From an uncultured Campylobacter sp. (GTDB lineage: Bacteria; Campylobacterota; Campylobacteria; Campylobacterales; Campylobacteraceae): 14,111 nucleotides of DNA. Below the pieces are notes generated by a model. The model ran no database searches. It was not told where the DNA came from and saw only the letters and a list, made by a program, of their open reading frames with translations. Position numbers and translations under genes: made by a program. How positions within the stretch are numbered: the stretch's first letter is position 1; each line of letters starts with the position of its first letter. The stretch lies in the NCBI RefSeq assembly GCF_938045225.1, contig NZ_CALINL010000025.1:1-14111 (forward strand), written 5' to 3'. Shown one piece after another: positions 14,008 through 14,111 of this stretch.

Positions 14008-14111
14008 AAATTTTACGCACCGAGACTTGCGCCTTTAAGACGCTAAATTTGGTTTGGTTAAATTTGGCGTTGCAAATTAAGTTCTTTGAGTAAAAAACAA
14101 CCGTTTGAGGT

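Larger units (their letters stand above)
13807..14111. other. Regulatory region upstream of the TRAP receptor gene
   Basis: No gene is supported in these 305 bases. A minus-strand TAAAAT (13834-13839), 27 nt before the receptor ATG, is a likely -10 box. Further upstream are the AT-rich palindromes described separately, and an 11-bp stem with one G-T pair at 14040-14070 (ACGCTAAATTT / AAATTTGGCGT, 9-nt loop). That stem has no T-run on either side. What lies beyond the window edge is unknown, so this region may also serve another gene. Confidence 0.5.

Overview
The window looks like chromosomal DNA of a Campylobacter or close relative (Campylobacterota). Reasons: a FlaC-type secreted flagellin, a CX7C Sel1/Hcp-like protein, sigma70 promoters that show a -10 box but no clear -35, and a very high density of the octamer AAATTTGA. 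Base composition seems richer in GC than C. jejuni, which fits the C. rectus / C. showae / C. curvus group. The species assignment is inference.

Layout. Positions 2-334 hold the 3' end of dnaK, closed by a strong intrinsic terminator. A small four-helix membrane protein (609-1040, +) follows. It converges with flaC (1152-1910, -), which has its own hairpin terminator. Next on the minus strand is an exported WG-repeat protein (2043-3179). After that comes a tight minus-strand group read from right to left: an SNF-family sodium-coupled symporter (6178-7491), the ABC-F ATPase Uup (4228-6168), and two small unrecognised membrane proteins (3785-4231 and 3400-3723). The spacings are 9 nt, a 4-nt overlap and 61 nt, so they are probably one operon driven by a TATAAT promoter at 7521-7526.

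Divergently transcribed from its own extended -10 promoter is a plus-strand group: a MATE-family exporter (7656-8975), an overlapping YgjP-like zinc metallopeptidase (8951-9772), and a secreted Sel1/Hcp-like cysteine-paired protein (9818-10300) with its own promoter. It ends in a perfect 13-bp hairpin. Convergent to it is a TAXI-type TRAP uptake system on the minus strand: the receptor (12868-13806), a 339-bp palindrome-rich gap, and the fused QM permease (10429-12528). The last 305 bases carry the receptor's promoter region and AT-rich operator-like palindromes.

I see mostly housekeeping, motility and transport genes. No mobile element, CRISPR array, tRNA or rRNA is visible. The least explained features are the AAATTTGA octamer and its apparent spread into a coding sequence (the metallopeptidase insert), the two unknown genes downstream of uup, and the palindromic gap inside the TRAP locus. 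Several starts were moved from the longest reading frame because ribosome binding sites or promoters decide them: flaC, the SNF symporter, the metallopeptidase and the TRAP permease.
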